Of a stretch of DNA of 64,000 nt, positions 40,953 to 50,127 are shown piece by piece. The stretch lies in NCBI RefSeq assembly GCF_028207065.1, contig NZ_JAQLFP010000001.1, forward strand, positions 102,077-166,076. Direction: 5' to 3'. A program made the translations under genes and the position numbers. Source of the DNA: Collinsella aerofaciens (GTDB lineage Bacteria > Actinomycetota > Coriobacteriia > Coriobacteriales > Coriobacteriaceae). Positions within the stretch are counted from its first letter, which is position 1, and each line of letters starts with the position of its first letter. The notes beneath the pieces were generated by a model. That model was not told where the DNA came from, did not search any database, and saw nothing but the letters and a program-made list of their open reading frames with translations.

Positions 40953-43246
40953 GTGCGACCGAGCGAGAGCACGTGATGCCTCCGCGGCCCCTGATTCCGT
41001 GGACGATGGCCCTGTGTGCCGGCATGTGCGTGAGCTGCGCCTTGGTGCTCAGCATAGCCGCTGATGCGCTGCTGAGGGAGCAGGCGACGGCGGTCGGGCC
41101 GCTATGGGCCATTCCCGTTGCGGCAGCGGTTTTCGTTGTGCTGGCTCACTCTTGTGCGCGGCTTGCCCCTTTGAAGCGGTGGCTGTATGCCGCGTCCGCC
41201 GGTCTCGTGGCGGGAGCGGTCGTCTCGGCGTGGTGGGCTGTGGGTGCGCTCAGCGCCTCGAAGGCGCTCGACGGTCGAGCGGCAAGCGGCCTCGAGTTTG
41301 TCGTGCAGGGTGATCCATCCATAAACGACGACGTGTATTCCTATACCTGCGAGGCACGCGCGGACGGTAAGAACTTGGCAACGGTTCGCCTATCGTGTGA
41401 TCGTGAGCTCAAGGTCGGGGCGCACGTGCGTGTTATCGGTCGCGTTTCGCGTTTTGAGAACGACGCATATGGACGATCGCGCGTGCTCCGAGGCGAGGTG
41501 CGCAAGGTTAAAGCCGTTCGGATTTTATCGGTCGATGAGGGTTCTCCGGGGCCGCTGCTTCGGCTGCGAAATGGGCTGCTTGCGTCCATCGCGCCTGCGA
41601 CCGACCCGGCGCGTGCGCTCATAGCCGGTGTCGTCTGCGGTCGTTCGGCCAGGCTGCGCGCCCAGCCGGCGGGCGACTGGTTTTCTGTGACGGGAACGGC
41701 ACATCTTATCGCCGTCTCGGGCAGCCATTTGGCTATCGTGGGGTTTGTAATCGAGGGTGTATTGCAAAAGACTCGGTGCTCACGTGGTCTTCAGCGGGCG
41801 ATATTGGCGATAACGCTTGTGGGCTATGCTGCCTTTACGGGCGCGTCTCCCTCGGCCGTGCGTGCGTGCTGCATGGTGTTCGTGACGCTTGTCGTAAACG
41901 GCGCGGGGCGTCGTCGGCACGGCCTTTCGGCACTCTTCGTAACCATGTCCATCTTTGTGCTGCTGCGGCCGACGGTGCTGTTCGAGATGGGCTTTCAACT
42001 CTCGTGTGCCAGCGTCTTAGCCATTCTGTGCTTTTGTCCCTATGCGACCTACGCTTTGGGTGAGCTAGGTGTGCCATCAGGCGTTGCCAGCGTGCTTTCC
42101 GTCACGCTGTGCTCACAACTGGCGACACTTCCCATTACCATTCCTGCCTTCGGTACGTTCTCGCTCATTGCTCCGCTGGCAAATGCGGTCATCGGTCCGG
42201 TGGTGAGCGCACTGCTCGCTGTGTCGATCGTGCTGGCTCCCTTTTCGCTCGTGGGACCGTTGCGGACTTGGGCGCTCGTTGTGCCCATGATTGCCGCCCG
42301 TTGCGCGCTGTTCTTCGAGCAGCTGTTTGCCGCCGTGCCGGGTGCATACGTGAGCGTGCCGCCCGATAGCATGTGGATTTACCTAGTGCCGTGTTTTCTG
42401 GCGGTTCTGCTGGTCTGGTGGCCGCGTCCCCGTGCACGTCCTATGGCGGTGGGGCTTGCATGCCTGATGCTCTTGGCTGCGATTCCGTACGTCTATTGGG
42501 ATCGATTCGCTCCGCCTTCGGTGACGGTTCTCGATGTGGGCCAGGCCGATGCGATTCTTATCCGCCAAGGCGGCGCAGTAGCTCTCGTCGACTGCGGGCT
42601 CGACGAGCGTGTGGTTGCGGCGTTGGTTCGCAATAACGTGCACCATATCGATGCCGTTTTTGTGACGCATTGGGATGAGGACCACTGGGGTGGTTTGCCT
42701 GCCGTGCTCGAACAGTTTTCGGTCGGAACGATTGCCGTGGCGGCGGATGCGCTGGAGGATGCTCCTGCCGAGGTATTGAACCGACCTGGCGTGGAGTATC
42801 GGCAGGTGCGCCGTGGGGATACGGTCGACATCGGCTCATTTTGCGCCCGCGTGATGTGGCCATTCGAGTCCGTGGATGGCGAGGGAAATGAGGACTCGCT
42901 TGTCCTGCTGCTCTCTTATGTTCAGGAAGGTAAGGGCCTGCGAATACTTCTCACCGGTGATGCCGAGCTCGACCAAGAACGGGAATTCGTGCAGGAGGTG
43001 GGGGATATCGATGTGCTTAAACTTGGGCATCACGGCTCCAAGGTTTCAGTCGATGGTGAGTTGCTGGACGTCCTGAAGCCCGAGCTTTCCCTCGCAAGCG
43101 CTGGTGAGGGGAATCGATACGGCCATCCGTCCGATGCCTGCATCGATGCCGTTAAGGAAGCGGGTGGTGTGTTCGCGTGTACCATCGAACACGGCGACAT
43201 TACCGTCACACCGACTGCGAATGGCTTTGTGATGCGATGCCAGTGA
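40949..43246 (+). CDS. comEC: ComEC/Rec2 DNA-uptake channel
   Basis: 765 residues. N-terminal membrane helices and an OB-like domain precede the competence membrane domain (LIAVSGSHLAIVGFVIEGVL and later helices). The C-terminal metallo-beta-lactamase-like domain shows VTVLDVGQADAILIRQGGAVALVDCGLD, HWDEDHWGGL and LKLGHHGSKVS. It forms the single-strand DNA import channel. This is full family length with no interruption, implying a functional uptake system together with comEA, dprA and comM of this window. Confidence 0.94.
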   Translation: MSATEREHVMPPRPLIPWTMALCAGMCVSCALVLSIAADALLREQATAVGPLWAIPVAAAVFVVLAHSCARLAPLKRWLYAASAGLVAGAVVSAWWAVGALSASKALDGRAASGLEFVVQGDPSINDDVYSYTCEARADGKNLATVRLSCDRELKVGAHVRVIGRVSRFENDAYGRSRVLRGEVRKVKAVRILSVDEGSPGPLLRLRNGLLASIAPATDPARALIAGVVCGRSARLRAQPAGDWFSVTGTAHLIAVSGSHLAIVGFVIEGVLQKTRCSRGLQRAILAITLVGYAAFTGASPSAVRACCMVFVTLVVNGAGRRRHGLSALFVTMSIFVLLRPTVLFEMGFQLSCASVLAILCFCPYATYALGELGVPSGVASVLSVTLCSQLATLPITIPAFGTFSLIAPLANAVIGPVVSALLAVSIVLAPFSLVGPLRTWALVVPMIAARCALFFEQLFAAVPGAYVSVPPDSMWIYLVPCFLAVLLVWWPRPRARPMAVGLACLMLLAAIPYVYWDRFAPPSVTVLDVGQADAILIRQGGAVALVDCGLDERVVAALVRNNVHHIDAVFVTHWDEDHWGGLPAVLEQFSVGTIAVAADALEDAPAEVLNRPGVEYRQVRRGDTVDIGSFCARVMWPFESVDGEGNEDSLVLLLSYVQEGKGLRILLTGDAELDQEREFVQEVGDIDVLKLGHHGSKVSVDGELLDVLKPELSLASAGEGNRYGHPSDACIDAVKEAGGVFACTIEHGDITVTPTANGFVMRCQ

Positions 43247-43260
43247 CCGTGACGACGTCG

Positions 43261-43290
43261 TTGGCGTGTGGTGGGCCCCTGGGCTAAAAT
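43261..43290 (+). promoter_or_regulatory. Candidate holA promoter
   Basis: TTGGCG (43261-43266), an 18-bp spacer and TAAAAT (43285-43290), about 40 bp before holA. Confidence 0.5.
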
Positions 43291-43330
43291 GGCACGGAAC
43301 GAATACGAAGGCCTGTGGGAGGGGAGCGCA

Positions 43331-44293
43331 ATGTCCGAAACCGGTTTGCTGCCGGCATATCTGATCGTCGGTACCGACGGAGTTAAGCGCGACCACGCCG
43401 TCTCGCGTATGAAAGCGCGTCTGGAAAAATCGGGTATGGTCGAGTTCAACCTCGACGAGCGAGACATGACCAAGGACCCCGATATCGAGTCCATTATCGG
43501 ATCGCTTAACACCTTTCCGATGGGCAGCGAGTTTCGTCTGGTAATCCTCGATGGCTGCTCAAAGCTCGCCAAGGCGGTCTCGGAGCCGCTCGTTGGGTAT
43601 CTGGCGAGTCCCAGCCCAACAACGGTCTGCCTCATCATCGCCGACTCACTTGCCAAGAATACGCGCCTGTATAAGGCAATCGCCAAGATCGACAAGAAGG
43701 CTATCGTCGATTGCTCGGGTACCAAGCGCTGGGAACTGCCGCGCCGTGTTCAGCAGATGGCGACGCAGCGCGGTAAGTCGATTTCGACGGCGGCCGCCGA
43801 GGAGCTCGTCTCGCGTTCGGGCGAAAACACGCGCATGCTCGATAACGACTTGGCTAAGCTTGCCCAGATGGTCGAGGCGCCCCAGATTGAACTTGCCGAC
43901 GTTGAGCGCTGGATTGTACGTACGGCCGAGGTTCAACCCTGGGACTTTCTCAATGCGGTCTCGGCCCGTGACATGCGACGCTCGCTCGAGCTCTTCAATC
44001 TACTGCCCGCCAAGAGCTACGTGTGGACTTACACATTGCTGTGCGGCCGCATCCGCGAGCTTATCGTTGCCAAGGCGCTCGATGCGCGCGGACAGGGTCG
44101 TGAGCTGGCCGCAACACTTAAGCTCCAGTCCTGGCAGGTCAAGAATCACCTGACCTGGGCACGTCGCTTTTCGATGGCAGAGCTCGTTGCCGCGCTCGAG
44201 AGCGCGGTCGATGTGGAGCTCGCGCTGAAGGGTTCGGCCGATTCTCAGACCGCGCTTTTGCTCTGGATTACGAACATCTTGAGAAAATCGTGA
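43331..44293 (+). CDS. holA: DNA polymerase III delta subunit
   Basis: 320 residues. The clamp-loader delta subunit opens the beta clamp. Blocks include LLPAYLIVGTDGVKRDHAVSRMKARL, FRLVILDGCSKLAK and the C-terminal LAATLKLQSWQVKNHLTWARRFS with the final ALLLWITNIL. ATG 43331 has GGAGGGGAG upstream; the frame is open earlier but without a ribosome-binding site. comEC-holA-rpsT is a common Gram-positive order. Confidence 0.92.
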   Translation: MSETGLLPAYLIVGTDGVKRDHAVSRMKARLEKSGMVEFNLDERDMTKDPDIESIIGSLNTFPMGSEFRLVILDGCSKLAKAVSEPLVGYLASPSPTTVCLIIADSLAKNTRLYKAIAKIDKKAIVDCSGTKRWELPRRVQQMATQRGKSISTAAAEELVSRSGENTRMLDNDLAKLAQMVEAPQIELADVERWIVRTAEVQPWDFLNAVSARDMRRSLELFNLLPAKSYVWTYTLLCGRIRELIVAKALDARGQGRELAATLKLQSWQVKNHLTWARRFSMAELVAALESAVDVELALKGSADSQTALLLWITNILRKS

Positions 44294-44342
44294 TGATACC
44301 TGCCTATTTGACAAATTCGTTCTATCCCTTTGAGGGGGGGCG

Positions 44343-44351
44343 TGCTATAGT
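44343..44351 (+). promoter_or_regulatory. Extended -10 of rpsT
   Basis: TGC-TATAGT, 75 bp before rpsT. A perfect TTGACA at 44308-44313 is 32 bp away, too far to be its -35, so the -10 probably acts as an extended type. Confidence 0.5.
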
Positions 44352-44426
44352 AGGCGCTTGCGTGACCTCACCGTGTCTCAGAGGTGTCATACATTTTTTG
44401 CAAGGAACTCGAAAGGAACTCCAGAA

Positions 44427-44693
44427 GTGGCAAACATCAAGTCTCAGAAGAAGCGTATCCGCACCAATGAGGCAGCTCGCATGCGTAACAAGGCTGTCAA
44501 GTCCGAGCTCAAGACGCTGACCAAGCACGTCCAGTCCGCCGTCGCCGAGGGCGACGTCGAGAAGGCCCAGGCTGCCCTCAAGACCGTCACCAAGCGTCTC
44601 GACATGGCTGCCGCCAAGCATGTTATCCACAAGAACCAGGCTTCCAACCGCAAGTCCGGTCTTGCCAAGCTCGTGAACAGCATCAACGCCTAA
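44427..44693 (+). CDS. rpsT: 30S ribosomal protein S20
   Basis: 88-residue S20, three-helix 16S-binding protein: [29 protein letters not shown] and the C-terminal [16 protein letters not shown]. The start is GTG 44427 with AAAGGA 9 nt upstream. It is followed by a strong terminator. Confidence 0.96.
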   Translation: MANIKSQKKRIRTNEAARMRNKAVKSELKTLTKHVQSAVAEGDVEKAQAALKTVTKRLDMAAAKHVIHKNQASNRKSGLAKLVNSINA

Positions 44694-44729
44694 GTTGTAA
44701 ATTTCACACCACACAGATGACGCGCATAA

Positions 44730-44765
44730 ATGGAGCCTGTTTTATGGAACAGGCTCCATTTTTTG
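44730..44765 (+). terminator. Intrinsic terminator after rpsT
   Basis: Perfect 12-bp stem (arms 44730-44741 and 44748-44759) followed by seven T residues. Confidence 0.92.
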
Positions 44766-44776
44766 TACCGCTCGGG

Positions 44777-44782
44777 TAAGAT
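44777..44782 (+). promoter_or_regulatory. Possible leaderless -10 of lepA
   Basis: TAAGAT ends 7 nt before the lepA ATG at 44790, and no Shine-Dalgarno is present. This is the classic spacing of leaderless actinobacterial transcripts. Confidence 0.45.
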
Positions 44783-44789
44783 AGTCCGC

Positions 44790-46601
44790 ATGAATACTTC
44801 AATTGACATTTCCCACATCCGCAACTTCTCAATCGTTGCGCACATCGACCATGGCAAGTCCACGATCAGCGATCGCATCCTCGAGCTCACCCATACCGTC
44901 GACGAACGCGACATGGAGTCGCAGCTGCTCGACACCATGGATATCGAGCGCGAGCGCGGCATCACGATCAAGTCCAATGCCGTTCGCGTGTCCTATGACG
45001 CCGACGATGGCGAGACGTATCAGTTCAATCTGATCGATACGCCGGGCCACGTTGACTTTACCTATGAGGTCTCGCGCTCGCTGGCAGCCTGTGAGGGCGC
45101 GGTGCTCGTTGTCGACGCCACGCAGGGCGTCGAGGCGCAGACTGTCTCCAACGCGACGCTCGCCATGAACGCCAATCTGGACATTGTGCCGGCCATCAAC
45201 AAGATCGACCTGCCCTCTGCCCATCCCGATGAGGTTAAGACCGAGATCGAGGATGACCTGGCGATTCCCGCCGATGATGCCGTGTGTGTCTCGGGCAAGA
45301 CCGGCGAGGGCATCCATGATCTGCTGGAGTCCATTGTCTTTTTGATCTCTCCGCCCAAGGGCGATGCGAACGCGCCGCTCAAGGCACTCATTCTGGATTC
45401 GTACTTCGACGAGTATCGTGGCGTCGTCGCCACGGTGCGCGTCTTTGACGGCTCCATCAAAAAGGGCGATACCCTGCGCATGATGCAGGCAGAGGGCGAC
45501 TTTTTGGTCGACGGCGTGGGTGTCAAGCGTCCTGCCGAGACCCCGGTTGACGCGCTGACGGTTGGCGAGGTCGGCTATGTGGTCACGGGCCTGAAGGACC
45601 CCGAGGCCGTTCGCGTGGGCGACACCCTTACCTGGGCGTCGAACCCCTGCCCCGAGCCGCTTCCGGGTTACCGCGAGGCCAAGCCCATGGTCTATACGGG
45701 CCTGTTCCCAATCGATAACAAGGACTACGAGAACCTGCGTGACGCGCTCGATAAGCTGCACGTTAACGACCCATCGTTGGTGTGGGAGCCCGAGACCTCG
45801 GTGGCGCTCGGCTTTGGCTTCCGCGTGGGCTTCTTGGGCCTGCTACACATGGAAGTCGTCAAGGAACGCCTGGAGCGCGAATTCAACCTGGACCTCATTG
45901 CCACGAGCCCCTCGGTCGACTATCACGTCTACAAGACCGACGGCGAGATGATCGATGTCCGCAGTCCGCAGGACCTTCCCGAGGCCACCCGCATCGATCG
46001 TATTGAGGAACCCTACCTCAAGGCAAAGATCATCTGCCCGCCTGAGTACACGGGTGCCGTCATGCAGCTCGCCATCGAGCACCGCGGCGTCACGACCGAC
46101 ATGATCCACCTGACGAGCAAATCGGTCGAGATGCGCTTTGATATGCCGCTCGCCGAGCTCATCTTGGACTTCTTCGATCAGCTCAAGAGCCGCACCAAGG
46201 GTTACGCCTCGCTCGACTATGAGCTCAACGAATATCGCCCCTCTGAGCTCGTCAAGCTCGACATCCTGCTTTCGGGCGACGAGGTGGACGCGCTTTCGTT
46301 TATCGTCCATAAGGACAAGGCATATGGCCTGGCCCGTGGCCTGTGCGACAAGCTCAAGGAGATCATCCCGCGTCAGCTGTTCGAGGTGCCCATCCAGGGT
46401 GCTATCGGCAACAAGATCATCGCCCGTTCCACCGTCAAGGCCCGTCGCAAGGACGTTCTTGCTAAGTGCTACGGCGGCGATATCTCGCGTAAGCGCAAGC
46501 TGCTCGAGAAGCAGAAAGAGGGCAAGAAGCGTATGAAGGCCATCGGATCGGTCGAGGTCCCGCAGGAGGCCTTTATGGCGATCCTCAAGGTGGACGAGTA
46601 G
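44790..46601 (+). CDS. lepA: Elongation factor 4 (LepA)
   Basis: 603-residue translational GTPase that remodels stalled ribosomes. G1 is [10 protein letters not shown]3 is DTPGHVDF and G4 is NKIDLP. The LepA-specific C-terminal domain ends [48 protein letters not shown] 44790 is the only start giving the family N-terminus ([17 protein letters not shown]). The frame is open further upstream, but that runs through the rpsT terminator. Confidence 0.97.
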   Translation: MNTSIDISHIRNFSIVAHIDHGKSTISDRILELTHTVDERDMESQLLDTMDIERERGITIKSNAVRVSYDADDGETYQFNLIDTPGHVDFTYEVSRSLAACEGAVLVVDATQGVEAQTVSNATLAMNANLDIVPAINKIDLPSAHPDEVKTEIEDDLAIPADDAVCVSGKTGEGIHDLLESIVFLISPPKGDANAPLKALILDSYFDEYRGVVATVRVFDGSIKKGDTLRMMQAEGDFLVDGVGVKRPAETPVDALTVGEVGYVVTGLKDPEAVRVGDTLTWASNPCPEPLPGYREAKPMVYTGLFPIDNKDYENLRDALDKLHVNDPSLVWEPETSVALGFGFRVGFLGLLHMEVVKERLEREFNLDLIATSPSVDYHVYKTDGEMIDVRSPQDLPEATRIDRIEEPYLKAKIICPPEYTGAVMQLAIEHRGVTTDMIHLTSKSVEMRFDMPLAELILDFFDQLKSRTKGYASLDYELNEYRPSELVKLDILLSGDEVDALSFIVHKDKAYGLARGLCDKLKEIIPRQLFEVPIQGAIGNKIIARSTVKARRKDVLAKCYGGDISRKRKLLEKQKEGKKRMKAIGSVEVPQEAFMAILKVDE

Positions 46602-46605
46602 GTCT

Positions 46606-47649
46606 ATGGCTCTTTCCGAATATAGTCTGCGGCTGCTGGGCGCCTATGCCGAGCAGCCGTTCCTTATGGCTCCCATGGCGGGCGTGACCGACCCTGCCTA
46701 TCGCATCATGTGTCGCCGCCGCGGTGCCAACCTTGCCTACAGCGAGATGGTGAGCGTGGCAGGCCTTGCCTATGCCAGTAATAAGACGTGGCGCCTGGTG
46801 CTACCGGCCGACGAGGAGCAGCAGATTTGCGTGCAGCTCTTTGGCTCCAAGCCCGATCAGTTTGCGAGCGCCGTCGCCGCCGTCGAGGAGCGCGTTGGCG
46901 ATCGCCTGTCGCTCATCGATATCAATATGGCATGTCCCGCCCGCAAGGTCGTTACCAAGGGCGAGGGCTCGGCGCTCATGCGCACGCCCGACCTGGCCGA
47001 GAAGATCGTCGAGGCCACGGTTGGCGCGGCGCACGTGCCCGTGACCGTCAAGATTCGCAAGGGCTTTTATGCCGAGGACCGCAATGCCACGACATTTGCC
47101 CAGATGCTTGAGAGTGCAGGGGCTGCCGCAGTCGCCGTGCATGGTCGTTGCGCCACGCAGCTCTACACGGGCCAGGCCGATTGGTCGGTCGTCGATGAGG
47201 TCGCAGATGCCGTTGAGATTCCCGTGATCGGTTCGGGTGATGTGTTCACCGCCGAGGATGCCGCGGTGCATCTGCGAAACTCGGGTGCCAGCGCGGTGTT
47301 TATCGCGCGCGGCATCTACGGGAACCCGTGGGTGTTTGGCGATGCTCGCGCTCTTGCGCTCGATGGCACACCGGTGCCGGCGCGCAGCTCTGTCGAGCGC
47401 CTGGACGCCCTGCGTGAGCACCTAACGCTGACGCATGAGCTCCTGCCGCTCATGTCGCGTGCCCGTACGTACGCAAGCTGGTACTTAAAAGGCATGCCCC
47501 ATGCCGCCGCTTGGCGTGCCCATGTGGTGCGCTGCTCCACGTATGAGGAGTTTATGGCGCTGGTCGATGAGATCGAGCATGATGTGGTGGCCTGCGAGGC
47601 TGCCCTTGCCGCCGGCGAATCGGTGCCCCCTCATCCGCTGGAGGCTTAA
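46606..47649 (+). CDS. tRNA-dihydrouridine synthase (DusB-like)
   Basis: 347-residue FMN barrel enzyme reducing uridine in tRNA. Blocks are PFLMAPMAGVTDPAYRIMCRRRGANLAYSEMVS, IDINMACPARKVVTKGEGSALM (catalytic cysteine), VHGRCATQLYTGQADW and VIGSGDVFTAEDA. The subtype cannot be fixed, but DusB-like fits Gram-positive relatives. It begins 4 nt after lepA and ends 2 nt before hemW. Confidence 0.93.
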   Translation: MALSEYSLRLLGAYAEQPFLMAPMAGVTDPAYRIMCRRRGANLAYSEMVSVAGLAYASNKTWRLVLPADEEQQICVQLFGSKPDQFASAVAAVEERVGDRLSLIDINMACPARKVVTKGEGSALMRTPDLAEKIVEATVGAAHVPVTVKIRKGFYAEDRNATTFAQMLESAGAAAVAVHGRCATQLYTGQADWSVVDEVADAVEIPVIGSGDVFTAEDAAVHLRNSGASAVFIARGIYGNPWVFGDARALALDGTPVPARSSVERLDALREHLTLTHELLPLMSRARTYASWYLKGMPHAAAWRAHVVRCSTYEEFMALVDEIEHDVVACEAALAAGESVPPHPLEA

Positions 47650-47651
47650 GG

Positions 47652-48884
47652 GTGGCCGTTACCGCGCTGTACGTGCACGTGCCGTTCTGTGCCCAAAAGT
47701 GCCGCTACTGCGACTTCGACTCGCGCAGCTTTGCTTCGTGTGATTTGGATGCCGCGCTCGATTCCTATTTTGAGCAGTTGTTCGCGCGTCTCGATGCTTT
47801 TGGCAAGGCTGGGGCCCTCGACCAGATCCGCACCGTCTATGTTGGCGGCGGCACGCCGTCGCTGGCGGGGGAGCGCCTGGTGGAGCTGGCGCGGCGTATT
47901 CGTGCGTGGTGCTCCCCCGTTGAGTTTACCTGCGAGGCCAATCCCGAGTCGCTGACCGCCGAGCTTGCTACTGCGCTTGCCAAGGTTGGTGTCACACGCG
48001 TTTCTCTGGGCGTGCAAACGCTCGATAACACCGAACTTACCGCCATCGGCCGCATTCACGATGCCGATCGGGCGCTCGCCGCCATCGCGACGGTCAAGGA
48101 CGCTGGGCTTGACGTGTCGTGCGACCTTATGTGCGGACTTCCCGGGCAGACCGCAGCGAGTTGGAAGCGTACGCTCGAGGGCGTGCTGGCGGCGGTTCCG
48201 CATCATGTGTCGGTTTACCCGCTCACGCTCGAGGTGGGGACGCCCCTCTATCGCATGGCGTGCCGTGACGAGTCGCTCGAGCCCGACGAGGATTTTCAGG
48301 CCGCCTGCATGGACGTGGCGCGCGAGCTCCTGGGTGCCGCCGGCTATCACCCGTATGAGGTGGCGAGCTACGCGCTCGACGGCCATGAATGCGCCCATAA
48401 CATTGCCTACTGGACCGGACGGGGCTACCTGGGCCTGGGCCGTTCTGCCGCCGGTATGCTTGATACTGGGGATTTCGACCGTCTTGCAGGTTTGTTCCCC
48501 GGCGTGTCTGCTCGAGGCGACGCGTACCGTGTGCGTTTGGTTCAGCGCGACGATGACGCGACGTCGTTTGAGGCCGAATACCTGTCGCAGCGAGAGGCTG
48601 CGGCCGAAGACCTGATGCTCGCTTGTCGCATGACGCGCGGTATTGCGTCCGACCTGTTGGTTCGCGCGGCTCGTGTCATCCCGGCCGATGAGCTGACAGC
48701 CGCTTGTGATCGCGCACTCGAATTGGGTCTTGCCACTTGGGTGCCCGAGACGCTCGGGGTCCATGAGGGACCCTTTACTTCGGCAGATGTCGTCGCGGGC
48801 CATGTTCGAGCTCGTTTAGCACCGACACACTTGGGCTGGCTCGATGGAAATGTTCTGTTCGAGCTGTTTTGGGATCTAGCTTAG
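47652..48884 (+). CDS. hemW: HemW-like radical SAM protein (heme chaperone family)
   Basis: 410 residues. The radical SAM cluster ligands are Cys13, Cys17 and Cys20 in VPFCAQKCRYCDFDS. YVGGGTPSLAGERL, VSLGVQTLDN and the C-terminal HemN_C domain (LMLACRMTRGIASDLL) follow. HemW inserts heme rather than oxidising coproporphyrinogen, and is often mis-annotated as HemN. The start is GTG 47652. The lepA-hemW linkage is conserved in Gram-positives. Confidence 0.93.
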   Translation: MAVTALYVHVPFCAQKCRYCDFDSRSFASCDLDAALDSYFEQLFARLDAFGKAGALDQIRTVYVGGGTPSLAGERLVELARRIRAWCSPVEFTCEANPESLTAELATALAKVGVTRVSLGVQTLDNTELTAIGRIHDADRALAAIATVKDAGLDVSCDLMCGLPGQTAASWKRTLEGVLAAVPHHVSVYPLTLEVGTPLYRMACRDESLEPDEDFQAACMDVARELLGAAGYHPYEVASYALDGHECAHNIAYWTGRGYLGLGRSAAGMLDTGDFDRLAGLFPGVSARGDAYRVRLVQRDDDATSFEAEYLSQREAAAEDLMLACRMTRGIASDLLVRAARVIPADELTAACDRALELGLATWVPETLGVHEGPFTSADVVAGHVRARLAPTHLGWLDGNVLFELFWDLA

Positions 48885-48942
48885 GCCGCTCGGGTAGAAT
48901 TACCGGAATATATACGCTGCTGTGAGCAGGAGGTTGCCGCGC

Positions 48943-50046
48943 ATGGCGACGATGAACGAAAAAGATTACTACGAGATTCTAGGTGTCTCCAAGGACGCCA
49001 CCTCGCGTGATATTCAAAAGGCCTTCCAGCAAAAGGCCCGTAAGCTCCATCCGGACGTCAACAAAGAGCCGGATGCCGAGGAAAAGTTTAAAGAGGTTTC
49101 CGAGGCCTACGCCGTGCTTTCGGATGAGCAAAAACGTGCGCGCTACGATGCCATGCGTTCTGGCAATCCCTTTGCCGGTGCCCCTACGGCTTCGCCCTAT
49201 GGTGGCGGCTATGCCGGCAACACGGGCTATGGCAATCCCTTTGAGGGCGGCTTTCCTTTTGGCGGTGCCTGGGGCCAGCAGCGTCGCGGCCAGGCTGCCT
49301 ACAATCCCGAGAACGGCGCCAACGTGGTCGTCGATATCAAACTGGACGCCAAGGAGGCCAAGGACGGTGCCCGCAAGACCGTCCGCTATACGCGCTTCGA
49401 TACCTGTGGTCACTGCGGCGGCTCGGGTTCTGTCTCCTCCGAGCATGCCCATACCTGCCCGAGCTGCGGTGGCCGCGGGCACATCGACGTCGACTTGTCC
49501 TTCCTGTTTGGTGCGGGCACGTTCCAGTCGGTCTGCCCCGAGTGCGGCGGTTCCGGTAAGGTCGTGGCCGACCCCTGCCCCGATTGCGGTGGCAGCGGTC
49601 GTACTCGCGTAACCTCCGAGCAGACGATTGAGTTTCCTGCCGGCACGCACGATGGCGACGAGGTCCGCATTAGCGGCATGGGTCACGCCGGCACTAACGG
49701 TGCCGCTGGCGGTGATCTAGTCGGCCGTGCCCATGTCGAGTCCGAGCGCTTGGAAGGCAAAGCTCGTACCGGTTTTTACCTGATGGGCATCGTGGCGCCG
49801 TTTTTGGTACTCTCGGCCATCTCGGGCGTGTTCTCGGCCTTTGCCGTGATGTGCTTTATTCCGTTTACCATGGGCCTGTTCATGGTGCTTTCGGACGGCG
49901 TGCTTCATCGCAGCCTGCTGTGGTGGAAGCGCGGTGCGATGCAGTTTGCCAACGGTTTTGCCAATGGCTTCATGTTCGCGCTCGTGTCGGTTTGGTTCGC
50001 GAGCTGCTCGCAACGGGCCATGCTTTCGCCTTACGGAATGCAATAA
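48943..50046 (+). CDS. DnaJ-like protein with C-terminal membrane helices
   Basis: 367 residues. The J domain ([22 protein letters not shown]) has HPD at 36-38. Next are a Gly/Phe-rich linker and four CxxCxGxG zinc repeats ([32 protein letters not shown]) from residue 155, then part of C-terminal domain I ([22 protein letters not shown]). The rest of domain I, domain II and the dimerisation segment are missing. They are replaced from about residue 275 by two or three hydrophobic helices ([51 protein letters not shown]). It is probably a membrane-anchored J protein. ATG 48943 has AGGAGG. A canonical dnaJ follows 81 bp later. Confidence 0.9.
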   Translation: MATMNEKDYYEILGVSKDATSRDIQKAFQQKARKLHPDVNKEPDAEEKFKEVSEAYAVLSDEQKRARYDAMRSGNPFAGAPTASPYGGGYAGNTGYGNPFEGGFPFGGAWGQQRRGQAAYNPENGANVVVDIKLDAKEAKDGARKTVRYTRFDTCGHCGGSGSVSSEHAHTCPSCGGRGHIDVDLSFLFGAGTFQSVCPECGGSGKVVADPCPDCGGSGRTRVTSEQTIEFPAGTHDGDEVRISGMGHAGTNGAAGGDLVGRAHVESERLEGKARTGFYLMGIVAPFLVLSAISGVFSAFAVMCFIPFTMGLFMVLSDGVLHRSLLWWKRGAMQFANGFANGFMFALVSVWFASCSQRAMLSPYGMQ

Positions 50047-50127
50047 CATCAAACCCTCTGTTTGCGGTCGGCCCAGCTTGGGTATAGGACGCACTGTGAC
50101 AATAATGAAAGTCGGAAGGATTCGGTC

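Noticed and set aside
44308-44351. TTGACA with TATAGT as a standard rpsT promoter
   Set aside because: The spacer is 32 bp, far outside the 16-18 bp range. Only the extended -10 was kept.
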